Assembly (NCBI GenBank): GCA_002343685.1
Contig: DDRS01000042.1
Location: 1-64,000, forward strand
Direction of reading: 5' to 3'
Source of the DNA: Thiobacillus denitrificans
GTDB taxonomy: Bacteria > Pseudomonadota > Gammaproteobacteria > Burkholderiales > Thiobacillaceae
DNA: 64,000 bases
The position numbers and the translations under genes were made by a program. Position 1 is the stretch's first letter. Each line of letters starts with the position of its first letter. Under the pieces are notes generated by a model. That model did not search any database. It was not told the DNA's origin and saw only the letters and a program-made list of their open reading frames with translations. This document shows positions 23,726 to 32,665 of the stretch, piece by piece.

Positions 23726-23747
23726 ATGGTCTGAGTGAACGAATCGA

Positions 23748-23787
23748 AACGGCAACAAGCGCCGACGAATCCGCGCTTGTTGCCGTT
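23748..23787 (-). terminator. long hairpin after valS
   Basis: A 14-bp perfect stem, AACGGCAACAAGCG against CGCTTGTTGCCGTT, lies 13 bases past the valS stop. No T-run follows on the minus strand, so it may act with a 3'-end processing role or a Rho-dependent stop. A third partial copy (GCGGCAACA) follows it. Confidence 0.6.
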
Positions 23788-23800
23788 ATTGCGGCAACAA

Positions 23801-26566
23801 TCAGTCCAGCCGCGCGTGTTGTGCCTGCAACTTTTGTAGCATGGCAGCAAAATCGGCCAGCCGGCCCCTCTCCTGGTCGACGACGGCGGCGGGGGCTTTG
23901 TCGACGAAGCTGGAGTTGGCGAGCTTGCCCTGCGCCTTCTTGATCTCGCTCTGGATGCGGGCGATTTCCTTGGCCAGCCGGGCGCGTTCGGCGTCCTTGT
24001 CGATTTCCACTACCAGCATCATCCGCATCTCGCCGACCAGGGCGACCGGGGCGTCGGCTTCCGGCAGCGCGGGCACGGCGCTGACTTCGCTGAGCTTGCC
24101 GAGCGCGGCAATGTAGGGCGCCAGCGCGCTGATCGCGCCGGCGTCGCCCTCGATCACCAGCGGCACGCGTTGCGCGGGTGACAGGCTCATCTCGCCGCGC
24201 AGGGTGCGGCAGGCGTTGACCAGTTCCTTCAGCAGCTGGATGCGCGCGACGCTGTCGGGGTGGCGCTGCGCCTCATCGACCTGCGGATAGGGTGCGAGCA
24301 TGATGCTGTTGCCGCCATCGCCGGAGGGCGATGCCATAGAAACAGCGCCGGCGAGCGGCGCCACCTTCTGCCACAGTTCTTCGGTGATGAAAGGGATGAT
24401 CGGGTGGGCGAGGCGCAGCGTGGTTTCGAGCGCCGTGGCCAGGGCGCGGCGGGTGGCGCGCTGCTGATCGGGCGTGCCGGTGTTGAGTTGCACCTTGGCG
24501 AGTTCCAGGTACCAGTCGCAGTATTCGTCCCAAACAAACTCATAGACCGCGCGCGCGGCCTGGTCGAAGCGATAGGCGGCGAAGGCTTCGTGCACCTCGG
24601 CCACGGCTTGCTGCAGGCGCGCGGCGATCCAGCGGTCGGCATCCGAGAAATCCATGGCCCGGCTGGCGTCGAGCCCGCAGTCGTGGCCATCCAGATTCAT
24701 CAGCGCGAAGCGGGTGGCGTTCCACAGCTTGTTGCAGAAGTTGCGGTAGCCCTCGGCGCGCTGCAGGTCGAACTTGATGTCGCGGCCGTGCGTGGCGAGG
24801 CTGGCGAAGGTGAAGCGCAGTGCATCGGTGCCGTAGGCGGCGATGCCCTCGGGGAATTCGCGGCGGGTGCGCTTTTCGATGCCGGCGGCCTGCCGGGGAT
24901 TCATCAGGCCCTGGGTGCGTTTGGCGACCAGGTCGTCGATGCCGATGCCGTCGATGAGGTCGATGGGGTCGAGCACGTTGCCCTTCGACTTGCTCATCTT
25001 CTGGCCTTCGGAGTCGCGCACCAGGCCCGTGACATACACCTCGCGGAACGGCAGCTTGCCGGTGAAGTGCAGCGACATCATCACCATGCGCGCGACCCAG
25101 AAGAAGATGATGTCAAAGCCGGTGACCAGCACCGAAGTCGGCAGGTAGCGCTCGAGCTCCGGCGTCTGCTCCGGCCAGCCCAGCGTCGAGAAGGGCCACA
25201 GCGCGCTGGAGAACCAGGTGTCGAGGACGTCGTTGTCCTGCGTCAGTTCGCGGCCGCCGGCCTGCTTCCTGGCTTCTTCTTCGGAATATGCGACGTAGAA
25301 ATTGCCGTCGGCGTCGTACCACGCGGGAATGCGATGGCCCCACCACAGCTGGCGCGACACGCACCAGTCCTGGATGTTGTCGAGCCACTGGCGGTAGGTG
25401 GTGGTCCAGTTCTCCGGCACGAACTTCAGCTCGCCCGAGTCGACTGCGGCGAGCCCCTGCTTGGCCAGGCCCTCCATGCTCATGAACCACTGGTCGGTGA
25501 GCATCGGCTCGATCACTGCGTGGGTGCGGTCGCCGCGCGGGATCATCAGCTTGTGCGGCTTGGCCGATACCAGCAGGCCCTTTGCCTGCAACTCATCGAG
25601 CAGTTTCTGGCGCGCGTCGTAACGGTCGAGGCCCTGGTATTCGGTGGGGCAGAGATCGTTCATCTTCGCGTCGAGCGTCAACACGCTGATCGCCACCAGC
25701 TTGTGACGCTGCCCCACCTGCCAGTCGTTGAAGTCGTGCGCCGGGGTGATCTTGACCACGCCGGTGCCGAATTTGCGGTCGACGTACTCGTCGGCGATGA
25801 CGGGGATGCTGCGCTCGGCGATCGGCAGGCGGACATGCCTGCCGATGAGATGCCGGTAGCGTTCGTCCTCGGGATGCACCGCCACGGCGGAGTCACCGAG
25901 CAGGGTTTCCGGGCGGGTGGTGGCGACGGTCAGGTAACCGGAGCCATCTTCCAGCGGATAGTTGATTTCCCAGATGAAGCCATCTTCTTCGGTGCTGACG
26001 ACTTCGAGGTCGGATACCGCGGTCTGCAGCACCGGGTCCCAGTTCACCAGCCGTTTGCCGCGATAGATCAGGCCTTCGCGATAGAGCCGAACGAACACTT
26101 CGGTGACGGCTTTCGACAGGCCGGCGTCCATGGTGAAGCGCTCGCGGCTCCAGTCGGGGCTGGTGCCGAGCCGGCGCATCTGGCGGGTGATGGTCGAGCC
26201 GGAATGTTCCTTCCATTCCCACACCTTGTCGAGGAATTTCTCGCGGCCGAGATCGTGGCGCGAGACGTCCTGCGCGTCGAGCTGGCGTTCCACCACGATC
26301 TGGGTGGCGATGCCGGCGTGGTCGGTGCCGGGTTGCCACAGCGTGTTGTCGCCCGCCATGCGGTGATAGCGGGTGAGCGCGTCCATCAGGGTGTGCTGGA
26401 AGGCGTGCCCCATGTGCAGCGTGCCGGTGACGTTGGGCGGCGGCAGCATGATGCTGTAGGCGGGGGCGTCGGGCGCGTCGCCGGCCTTGAAGTAACCGGC
26501 GCTTTCCCACTGGGCGTACCAGCGCTTTTCGATGTCAGCCGGTTCGAAGGATTTGGCGAGTTCCAT
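23801..26566 (-). CDS. valS: valyl-tRNA synthetase
   Basis: A 921-residue class Ia synthetase that charges tRNA-Val. Visible signatures: PPPNVTGTLHMGHAFQ (HIGH motif as HMGH), the editing-domain region TTRPETLLGDSAVAVHP, the KMSKSKGNV motif, and the C-terminal coiled-coil tRNA-binding arm (ERARLAKEIARIQSEIKKAQ). The start MELAKSFEPADIEKRWY fits the family. It is the last gene of a leftward run pepA-holC-unknown-valS, a common betaproteobacterial order. Confidence 0.98.
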   Translation of the reverse strand: MELAKSFEPADIEKRWYAQWESAGYFKAGDAPDAPAYSIMLPPPNVTGTLHMGHAFQHTLMDALTRYHRMAGDNTLWQPGTDHAGIATQIVVERQLDAQDVSRHDLGREKFLDKVWEWKEHSGSTITRQMRRLGTSPDWSRERFTMDAGLSKAVTEVFVRLYREGLIYRGKRLVNWDPVLQTAVSDLEVVSTEEDGFIWEINYPLEDGSGYLTVATTRPETLLGDSAVAVHPEDERYRHLIGRHVRLPIAERSIPVIADEYVDRKFGTGVVKITPAHDFNDWQVGQRHKLVAISVLTLDAKMNDLCPTEYQGLDRYDARQKLLDELQAKGLLVSAKPHKLMIPRGDRTHAVIEPMLTDQWFMSMEGLAKQGLAAVDSGELKFVPENWTTTYRQWLDNIQDWCVSRQLWWGHRIPAWYDADGNFYVAYSEEEARKQAGGRELTQDNDVLDTWFSSALWPFSTLGWPEQTPELERYLPTSVLVTGFDIIFFWVARMVMMSLHFTGKLPFREVYVTGLVRDSEGQKMSKSKGNVLDPIDLIDGIGIDDLVAKRTQGLMNPRQAAGIEKRTRREFPEGIAAYGTDALRFTFASLATHGRDIKFDLQRAEGYRNFCNKLWNATRFALMNLDGHDCGLDASRAMDFSDADRWIAARLQQAVAEVHEAFAAYRFDQAARAVYEFVWDEYCDWYLELAKVQLNTGTPDQQRATRRALATALETTLRLAHPIIPFITEELWQKVAPLAGAVSMASPSGDGGNSIMLAPYPQVDEAQRHPDSVARIQLLKELVNACRTLRGEMSLSPAQRVPLVIEGDAGAISALAPYIAALGKLSEVSAVPALPEADAPVALVGEMRMMLVVEIDKDAERARLAKEIARIQSEIKKAQGKLANSSFVDKAPAAVVDQERGRLADFAAMLQKLQAQHARLD

Positions 26567-26658
26567 GGCGTGCGGGCAAAGGCGTGATTATCCCAAAAAA
26601 GCCTTGGGACAAGTTACGACCGCCCGGGATTAATTCCAGCGACGCAATGGGCGCTAGG

Positions 26659-27129
26659 CTATCGGCTTGATGGGTCGCGCGGTTGCTTGAGTTTCTCGGC
26701 GACGGCGTCCCGCACGATTTCCCGGACGTTGACGTCGAGCTGGCTGAGCAGGCTCGACACGGTCTGGTCGATGTTCTTGCGCAGTTCGGCGGCGACCTGT
26801 TTCTCCATGACCTCGGACAGGCGGGGCGCCAGTTCGCTCATCAATTGCTCGGCCAGCGTGTCGCTTACAGCGGAAGGCAGGGGCTCGGCAGCGGGCGTTT
26901 CGGCTCGAACGGGTGGTGAAGCGGGTGCGAGGGGCGGGCTTGCAGGCAGGGCGGCAGGTTCTGGTGGAGTTCCACGTTCGATCACGTGGGTGAGCACAGG
27001 CAGCCAGGCGTCGGGTGGCGTAGCCTGCGCGCAAGGCCCCGGCGGTTCGGCTGCCGCCTCGCCCTCGGCGCCGCCGCGATGCTTTTTCAGCAGCGCATCC
27101 ATCTTGTTCAACAAGGGGCTGTCGCTCAT
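26659..27129 (-). CDS. conserved small protein between holC and valS, function unknown
   Basis: A 156-residue soluble protein with three parts: an N-terminal basic helix (LLNKMDALLKKHRGG), a Pro/Ala-rich disordered middle (PPEPAALPASPPLAPASPP), and a C-terminal helical region (LSEVMEKQVAAELRKNID, then VREIVRDAVAEKLKQ) that may form a coiled coil. Proteins of this kind are often found between holC and valS in Betaproteobacteria. It starts ten bases after holC with GGAGG-like spacing (AGGAGGTTCCCC). No function can be given. Confidence 0.75.
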   Translation of the reverse strand: MSDSPLLNKMDALLKKHRGGAEGEAAAEPPGPCAQATPPDAWLPVLTHVIERGTPPEPAALPASPPLAPASPPVRAETPAAEPLPSAVSDTLAEQLMSELAPRLSEVMEKQVAAELRKNIDQTVSSLLSQLDVNVREIVRDAVAEKLKQPRDPSSR

Positions 27130-27139
27130 GGGGAACCTC

Positions 27140-27568
27140 CTAGCCGGCGGACTGGCGCAGATCGTGCGTTTTCAGGGCATAGCCGCGCGTCTGATAGAAG
27201 CGGTATCGGGCGCGGCCCTGTTCGCGTCCGCTTTCGTCCTGGCCGACGATTTCGATCAGCCGTTCGAATCGGGCAAAGGCAGGAGGCTGTTCGTGATGCA
27301 GGTTGATCATCACATCTGCCTGGCGCAAGGCATCGGCGTCAGCGCCGATCAGTATCGGCGTTTCGTTTGCCAACGCGTCGCTGTCGCGGCAGTGCGGCAC
27401 GAATCCCAGCGCAGGCGTTGTCCATAACAGACGGTCGATGGCATCGGCCACCGCCGCGTCCGGCGCGTAGATCATCACCTGCCTACCCTGGCCGAGCGCC
27501 TTGGTGGCGACGCGGCGGGCGACGTCGAGGGGGTTGTCGGCAAAGGTGTAGAAGGTGATTTCGGTCAC
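27140..27568 (-). CDS. holC: DNA polymerase III subunit chi
   Basis: A 142-residue HolC, which links the clamp loader to single-strand binding protein at the replication fork. Typical features are the opening TEITFYTFADNPLDVA, RQVMIYAPDAAVADAIDRLLW, the GFVPHCRDSD segment and TPILIGADAD, ending RARYRFYQTRGYALKTHDL. It lies ten bases after pepA, the usual arrangement. Confidence 0.94.
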   Translation of the reverse strand: MTEITFYTFADNPLDVARRVATKALGQGRQVMIYAPDAAVADAIDRLLWTTPALGFVPHCRDSDALANETPILIGADADALRQADVMINLHHEQPPAFARFERLIEIVGQDESGREQGRARYRFYQTRGYALKTHDLRQSAG

Positions 27569-27578
27569 TGCTGACGGC

Positions 27579-29090
27579 TTATTTCTGGACGCGGTTCAGA
27601 AGGAAATGCACCAGCAGGGATACCGGTCGCCCGGTCGAGCCTTTTTCGCGGCCGCCCTTGTATGCGACACCGGCGATGTCGAGGTGCGCCCAGTGATATT
27701 TCTTGGCGAAGCGCGACAGGAAGCAGGCTGCGGTGATCGATCCGGCCGGGCGGCCGCCGATGTTGGCCATGTCGGCCAGGCTGCTCTTCAGTTGCTCCTG
27801 ATAGTCATCCCACAGCGGCATGCGCCAGACGCGGTCCCAGGCATGGTCGGCAGCGTGTTCGATCTCGCGTGCCAGCGGGTCGTGGTTGCTGTAGAGCGCG
27901 CTGGGGTGCGCGCCCAAGGCGATCACGCAGGCACCGGTGAGCGTGGCCAGGTCGACCACGGCGTCGGGTTCGAAGCGTTCGGCATAGGTCAGCGCATCGC
28001 ACAGGATCAGGCGGCCTTCGGCATCGGTGTTGAGGATTTCGATGGTCTGGCCGGACATCGATTTGACGATGTCGCCGGGCTTGTTGGCGTTGGCATCCGG
28101 CATGTTTTCGCAGGCCGGGATGAGGCCGACGACGTTGAGCGGCAGGCCCAGTTCGCCGATGGCGCGGAAGGCGCCGATGACTGCGCCGCCACCGCTCATG
28201 TCGTAGTTCATCTCGTCCATCTCGGCGGCCGGTTTGAGCGAAATGCCGCCGGCGTCGAAGGTGACCGCCTTGCCGACCAGCACCACCGGCTTGTCGCCCT
28301 TGGTGCCGCCGTCGTGTTTCAGCACGATGAAACGTGGCGGTTTGTCGCTGCCCTTGCCGACCGACAGGAAGGAGCCCATGCCCAGTTTTTCGCAGGCGGC
28401 ATAATCGAGAATCTCGCAGCCGAAGCCGTGGGCTTTCGCCATTTTCTTCGCTTCGCCGGCCAGATATTCCGGCGTGCAGATATTGGAAGGCGTATTGCCA
28501 AGATCCTTGGCCAGGCCGATGCCGTGGGCGATGGCCAGCCCGCGCGCAAGCCCGGTCTCGCCGTATTTCAGTTCGCCGCGCCGCGACACGGCAAAAATGA
28601 CGCGTTTGAGCGGGCGGCGCGTCTCGCTGGACTTGCTCTTCATGTGATCGAAGCGATACAAGGCATCGTGGGCGCTGACCACGGCCTGTTCGACGTTCCA
28701 GGTGACGTCGCGTTTCTTCACCGGGATTTCGCTGAGCGTGATGGTGGCTTCCATCGAACCGGTATCGCGTAGCGTACGCACCGCGCAGGCGATGGCTTCG
28801 CGGTAGCCTTTTTCATGGAAGTCGCGTTCCTTGCCGAGTCCGACCAGCAGGACACGGTCGGCCAGGATGTTGGGCACCCGGTGCAGCAGCAGCGTGCTGC
28901 CGGCCTTGCCTTCCATGTCGCCGCCGCGCAGGATGTCCGACAGATAGCCGTCGCTGGCACGGTCGACGTCGACACCCGGTCCCGACAGCTTGCGGCTTTC
29001 GAACACGCCGACGACGACGCAGGCCGTACGCTGTTTTTCGGGGGCGCCGCTTTTTATGCTAAATTCGAGTTCGATTTCCTTGTTTTCCAT
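27579..29090 (-). CDS. pepA: leucyl aminopeptidase (M17)
   Basis: A 503-residue cytoplasmic dimetal aminopeptidase; in some bacteria PepA also binds DNA in site-specific recombination. The M17 signature NTDAEGRLIL is present, with VGKAVTFDAGGISLKPAAEM (metal-binding Lys and Asp) and the YDMSGGGAV segment. The start MENKEIELEFS at 29090 is chosen; an ATG four codons earlier is possible, and neither has a strong ribosome site. It is divergent from lptF; the 162-base gap carries no other gene. Confidence 0.96.
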   Translation of the reverse strand: MENKEIELEFSIKSGAPEKQRTACVVVGVFESRKLSGPGVDVDRASDGYLSDILRGGDMEGKAGSTLLLHRVPNILADRVLLVGLGKERDFHEKGYREAIACAVRTLRDTGSMEATITLSEIPVKKRDVTWNVEQAVVSAHDALYRFDHMKSKSSETRRPLKRVIFAVSRRGELKYGETGLARGLAIAHGIGLAKDLGNTPSNICTPEYLAGEAKKMAKAHGFGCEILDYAACEKLGMGSFLSVGKGSDKPPRFIVLKHDGGTKGDKPVVLVGKAVTFDAGGISLKPAAEMDEMNYDMSGGGAVIGAFRAIGELGLPLNVVGLIPACENMPDANANKPGDIVKSMSGQTIEILNTDAEGRLILCDALTYAERFEPDAVVDLATLTGACVIALGAHPSALYSNHDPLAREIEHAADHAWDRVWRMPLWDDYQEQLKSSLADMANIGGRPAGSITAACFLSRFAKKYHWAHLDIAGVAYKGGREKGSTGRPVSLLVHFLLNRVQK

Positions 29091-29252
29091 GTCTGTGCTC
29101 AAAAAAATACAATTTGTCCCTGCGCCGCCGTCAGGCGTAGCCAGTTGGAGTATCGCGCCGGAATTCGGCGTTGCCCATGAGGCGATTATTGGCGCGGGCG
29201 CGGTGGAATGTCAAAAGCCCGTTCATTTCGTGAACGGTTTCCGGCCATTCCC

Positions 29253-30332
29253 ATGCTCTATCGTCGCGCGCTGACCCGTGAAATGGCGCTCACTACCGGC
29301 GCCGTGCTGACGGTACTGGTCGCGATCGCGCTGGTCGTGCTGTTCATCCGCCTGCTCGGCGACGTGGCGCGCGGCGAACTTGCCAACGAGGCGGTTTTTT
29401 CCTTTCTTGGCTTTTCGCTGCTGTTCTTCCTGCCGGTATTGATGACGATCGCCTTGTTTGCCGGCGTGCTGTTGCCCTTGTCGCGTATGTGGCGGGACAG
29501 CGAAATGGTGATCTGGTTCAATGCCGGCCTGTCGCTGACGCAATGGATGCGGCCGGTGCTGGCGTTCGCCGTGCCGTTCTCGCTGGTCATCCTGCTGATC
29601 ACCCTGGTGATCAATCCCTGGGCACAGACCAAGAAAATAGAGTATCGCCAGGACCTGCGCAGTCGCAGCGAAAGTTCGCTGATCGCCCCCGGCATGTTCG
29701 CCGAATCCACCGCCGGCCAGCGGGTCTATTATGTGGAGTCGCTGAATCCGCTGACCGGCATCGTGCGCAACGTCTTCATGCAGTCGCGCATAGACGGCCA
29801 GCTCGGCCTGGTGGTGGCGCGCGAGGGGAGTCACACGGAAATGCCTGACGGTTCGCGTTATCTGGTGTTCAAGGATGGGCGCAGATATGAGGGCACGCCC
29901 GGCAAGCTCGATTACCGGATTGTGCAATTCGAGCGCTACTGGATGCGGCTCGACCCGGTTCCCGTGACCGGCAAGGAAACCGGCATCCGCCAGGCGCCCC
30001 TGAACGAATTGCTGGCCGACAAGACGCCACCGGCGCGGGCCGAACTGCTGTGGCGGGTAGGGGTGCCCGTGTCCGCCCTCATCCTCGCCGTCATGGCCAT
30101 TCCGCTCAGTTTCGTCAACACGCGGGCACGCCGTTCCTACGGGCTGATGACCGCGTTGCTGCTGTACTTCGTCTACAACAACCTGCTGTCCTTGACGCAG
30201 GCCTGGGTGGCCCAGAACAAACTCAACCCCTGGGGTGGGATGGTGGCGTCGCACCTGGTGATGCTGTTTGCCGTGGCCGCCCTGTTCTGGCTGCGAACCC
30301 GTCAATTTGCGCCGCGCGGGAGGCGTGCATGA
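29253..30332 (+). CDS. lptF: LptF, lipopolysaccharide export permease
   Basis: A 359-residue inner-membrane permease that with LptG and the LptB ATPase lifts LPS into the Lpt bridge. Start MLYRRALTREMALTTGAVLTVL is the family N-terminus; 15 residues upstream in the open frame are not family-like. Six predicted membrane helices, three at each end, flank a periplasmic beta-jellyroll (residues about 100-260). The motif PLSRMWRDSEMVIW after helix 2 is the LptB-coupling region. The stop overlaps lptG (ATGA). Confidence 0.95.
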   Translation: MLYRRALTREMALTTGAVLTVLVAIALVVLFIRLLGDVARGELANEAVFSFLGFSLLFFLPVLMTIALFAGVLLPLSRMWRDSEMVIWFNAGLSLTQWMRPVLAFAVPFSLVILLITLVINPWAQTKKIEYRQDLRSRSESSLIAPGMFAESTAGQRVYYVESLNPLTGIVRNVFMQSRIDGQLGLVVAREGSHTEMPDGSRYLVFKDGRRYEGTPGKLDYRIVQFERYWMRLDPVPVTGKETGIRQAPLNELLADKTPPARAELLWRVGVPVSALILAVMAIPLSFVNTRARRSYGLMTALLLYFVYNNLLSLTQAWVAQNKLNPWGGMVASHLVMLFAVAALFWLRTRQFAPRGRRA

Positions 30333-31402
30333 GACTGCTCGCGCGCTACCTGGGCGGGCAGGTCCTGTTTGCCTCGGCCTTCGTGCTGCTGGCCCTCCTG
30401 GTGCTGTTTGCGTTTTTCGACGTGATTCAGGAGTTGGGTGCGCTGGGCCGCAACAATTACGGCCTCGGCCAAGCGGTGGTGGTGGTGATGCTCAACGTCC
30501 CCGGGCATCTGTATGAAATCCTGCCGGTGGCTGCGCTGATTGGCACCCTGTTCACGCTGTCGCGCCTGGTGGGCAATTCCGAATATGCGGTGATGCGCGT
30601 GTCGGGCCTGTCGAACTGGCGCGTGGCCGGTTATTTCAGCGTGATCGGTGTGTTGTTGTCACTGCTGGTGCTGGTCATTGGCGAATATGTCGCGCCGTGG
30701 TCGGAGCAGGCGGCGCAACGCTACAAGTTGCTGGCCACCCATTCCGTCGTGGCGCAGCAGTTTCGTTCCGGTCTGTGGGTCAAGGATCGCAGCGCGTTCA
30801 TCAATGTGCGCGAAGTGATGCCGGACAACACCTTGCGCGATATCGAGATTTACGGCTTCGACGCAGACGGTCGCCTCAGCTGGATCCGTGCGGCCCAGGA
30901 GGCCCACTGGCGCGGCGGCCAGACCTGGGATCTGCAGCAGGTAGTGGAAACCCGGTTCGATGCCGACGGTATTCATGCGATCCGGAATGCGCATCTGGAC
31001 TGGCAGTCGGTGCTCACCCCGGACATCCTCAGCGTGTTGCTGATCGCACCGGAACAGATGTCGGCACGTACCCTGTGGCGCTATGTTGGGCATCTCAAGG
31101 AAAACGGCCAGAAGGCCACGCGCTATGAACTTGCCTTGTGGTCGAAGTTCGTCGGGCCCTTCGTGATCCCGATCATGATGCTGATCGCCATGCCGTTTGC
31201 GATCCAGGGGCCGCGTGCAGGCGGGACCAGCAGCAAGATTTTCATCGGGATTCTGGCCGGACTCGGTTTTCATCTACTGAGCCGGCTGTTCGGCCATCTC
31301 GGCCTGCTGAACGACTGGCCGGTTGTCGTGGTATCGATTCTGCCCTTGTTGATTTTCCTGACCATCGCGCTGATGGGTATCCGGTGGGTGGATCGGCGCT
31401 AG
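30329..31402 (+). CDS. lptG: LptG, lipopolysaccharide export permease
   Basis: A 357-residue partner of LptF with the same layout: N-terminal helices (MRLLARYLGGQVLFASAFVL), the coupling-helix motif TLSRLVGNSEYAVMRVSGLS, a periplasmic domain, and C-terminal helices (PFVIPIMMLIAMPFAIQG, then LAGLGFHLLSRLFGHLG). GGGAGG precedes the ATG. Its last 19 bases overlap the DUF455 start. Confidence 0.95.
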   Translation: MRLLARYLGGQVLFASAFVLLALLVLFAFFDVIQELGALGRNNYGLGQAVVVVMLNVPGHLYEILPVAALIGTLFTLSRLVGNSEYAVMRVSGLSNWRVAGYFSVIGVLLSLLVLVIGEYVAPWSEQAAQRYKLLATHSVVAQQFRSGLWVKDRSAFINVREVMPDNTLRDIEIYGFDADGRLSWIRAAQEAHWRGGQTWDLQQVVETRFDADGIHAIRNAHLDWQSVLTPDILSVLLIAPEQMSARTLWRYVGHLKENGQKATRYELALWSKFVGPFVIPIMMLIAMPFAIQGPRAGGTSSKIFIGILAGLGFHLLSRLFGHLGLLNDWPVVVVSILPLLIFLTIALMGIRWVDRR

Positions 31403-32193
31403 ATTCGCTGCCTCGGCGTGTGGCCGCGTGTCTGCACGCCCGTCTGCCGGCGGACAAAACATGCTGTGTGCACGCGTTGTGGGCCGACTGGCAGGCGGGC
31501 CGAATCGATCTTGCGGCCGGGACGCCGCGCGTTCCCATCGACCAGCCCGGACAGCCTGACAAACCCGAGCGGGTCGCGCCGCATCAGGTGCCGCGGCGCC
31601 GTACCGACACGCTGACCGGCCGGGCGGCGCTCATCCATGCGCTGGCGCATATCGAATTCAATGCCATCAATCTGGCGCTCGATGCGGCGCACCGCTTTGC
31701 CGGCATGCCGCCGACGTATTACGCCGACTGGCTTTCGGTCGCGGACGAGGAAGCGCTGCATTTCGAACTGTTGAGTGCGCATCTGGCGACGCTGGGGTTT
31801 GCCTACGGGGATTTCCCGGCGCATAACGGCCTGTGGGACATGGCGCTGAAAACCGCGCACGATCCGCTGGTGCGCATGGCGTTGGTGCCGCGCGTGCTGG
31901 AGGCGCGCGGGCTCGATGCCACGCCGTTGATCGTCGACAAGCTGAAGGCCGCGCACGACACGCGCATGGTCGAGATTCTCGCCGTCATCGAGCGTGACGA
32001 GATCGGCCATGTCGCGATCGGCAGCCGCTGGTTCGACTGGCTGTGCGCGGCACGCGGCCTACAGCCGGATACGACATTTCGGCAGTTGCTGGTCGATTAC
32101 GATGCGCCGCCCCTGAAGCCGCCATTCAATCTGGCAGCGCGCCGTCGGGCCGGTTTCAGTGAATCTGAACTGGACTGGCTGAACGGGCTCTAG
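31384..32193 (+). CDS. DUF455 ferritin-like protein
   Basis: A 269-residue protein of the DUF455 family, a ferritin-like four-helix fold with likely di-iron ligands. The key glutamate/histidine segments are HALAHIEFNAINLALDAAH, VADEEALHFELLSAHL and VIERDEIGHVAIGSRWF, matching the ExxH pattern of ferritin-like enzymes. The GTG at 31384 is the best start because it keeps the family N-terminus, but no good ribosome site is seen and a GTG at 31420 is possible. It overlaps lptG by 19 bases. Function is not established. Confidence 0.8.
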   Translation: MGGSALDSLPRRVAACLHARLPADKTCCVHALWADWQAGRIDLAAGTPRVPIDQPGQPDKPERVAPHQVPRRRTDTLTGRAALIHALAHIEFNAINLALDAAHRFAGMPPTYYADWLSVADEEALHFELLSAHLATLGFAYGDFPAHNGLWDMALKTAHDPLVRMALVPRVLEARGLDATPLIVDKLKAAHDTRMVEILAVIERDEIGHVAIGSRWFDWLCAARGLQPDTTFRQLLVDYDAPPLKPPFNLAARRRAGFSESELDWLNGL

Positions 32194-32194
32194 C

Positions 32195-32665
32195 TTACAA
32201 ACCGAGCATGGATGCCGACACGCTGGCCGGCGAACGTTGCCACATGGTCTCGAAGCTTTGGTGCAGCGCTGTCGCGTGGCCGGGGTCGTCTCCATGCAGC
32301 GTACCGTGCACCGCAGTCTTGTCGGCACGGAGCAGCACACCTTGGCGGTCAGCCAGTACAAACGCCTGATCGGGACGGGGTGCGTCGGGGTCGGCCTGGC
32401 GGATTTCGAGGACGTGGCCGAAATCCCGCAGAAGCAACATCAGTCGGGGATGGTCGCGTGCGATGCGGCTGATGTCGTCGAGCAGCAGTTCGATGCGGCG
32501 TCCACCGCCTGCCACGCAGAGTGCGCGCAATGCGGCGAGCCGTGACGCATCGTCGAGGTCCAGCAGGCTCAGGTCATGGTCGTACACGCGCAACTGGCGG
32601 TGCGTCGCTGCCACCAGTGTGTCGAATGCGGCACGGAATTCGGCAGGGGTTTCAAAGGCGTTCAT
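32195..32665 (-). CDS. conserved protein of unknown function next to roxA-like gene
   Basis: A 156-residue soluble protein. Visible sequence features are an N-terminal helix (AEFRAAFDTLVAATHRQLRVYDHDLSLLDL), then GGRRIELLLDDISRIARDHPRLM, and DQAFVLADRQGVLLRAD near residue 100. The layout (strand with YDHDL, helix, strand with FVLAD) loosely recalls a phospholipase-D-like half without an HKD motif, so it is not an active PLD. It overlaps the stop-start of the oxygenase gene by four bases, so it is co-translated after it. Not a family I can name with confidence. Confidence 0.7.
   Translation of the reverse strand: MNAFETPAEFRAAFDTLVAATHRQLRVYDHDLSLLDLDDASRLAALRALCVAGGGRRIELLLDDISRIARDHPRLMLLLRDFGHVLEIRQADPDAPRPDQAFVLADRQGVLLRADKTAVHGTLHGDDPGHATALHQSFETMWQRSPASVSASMLGL

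Noticed and set aside
24260..26587. 775-codon plus-strand open frame opposite valS
   Set aside because: Shadow of valS in a GC-rich gene; composition is Gly/Val/His-rich without motifs and no ribosome-binding site is present.
32195..32665. Active phospholipase D-like enzyme
   Set aside because: Secondary-structure pattern loosely fits but there is no HxK-type catalytic motif.
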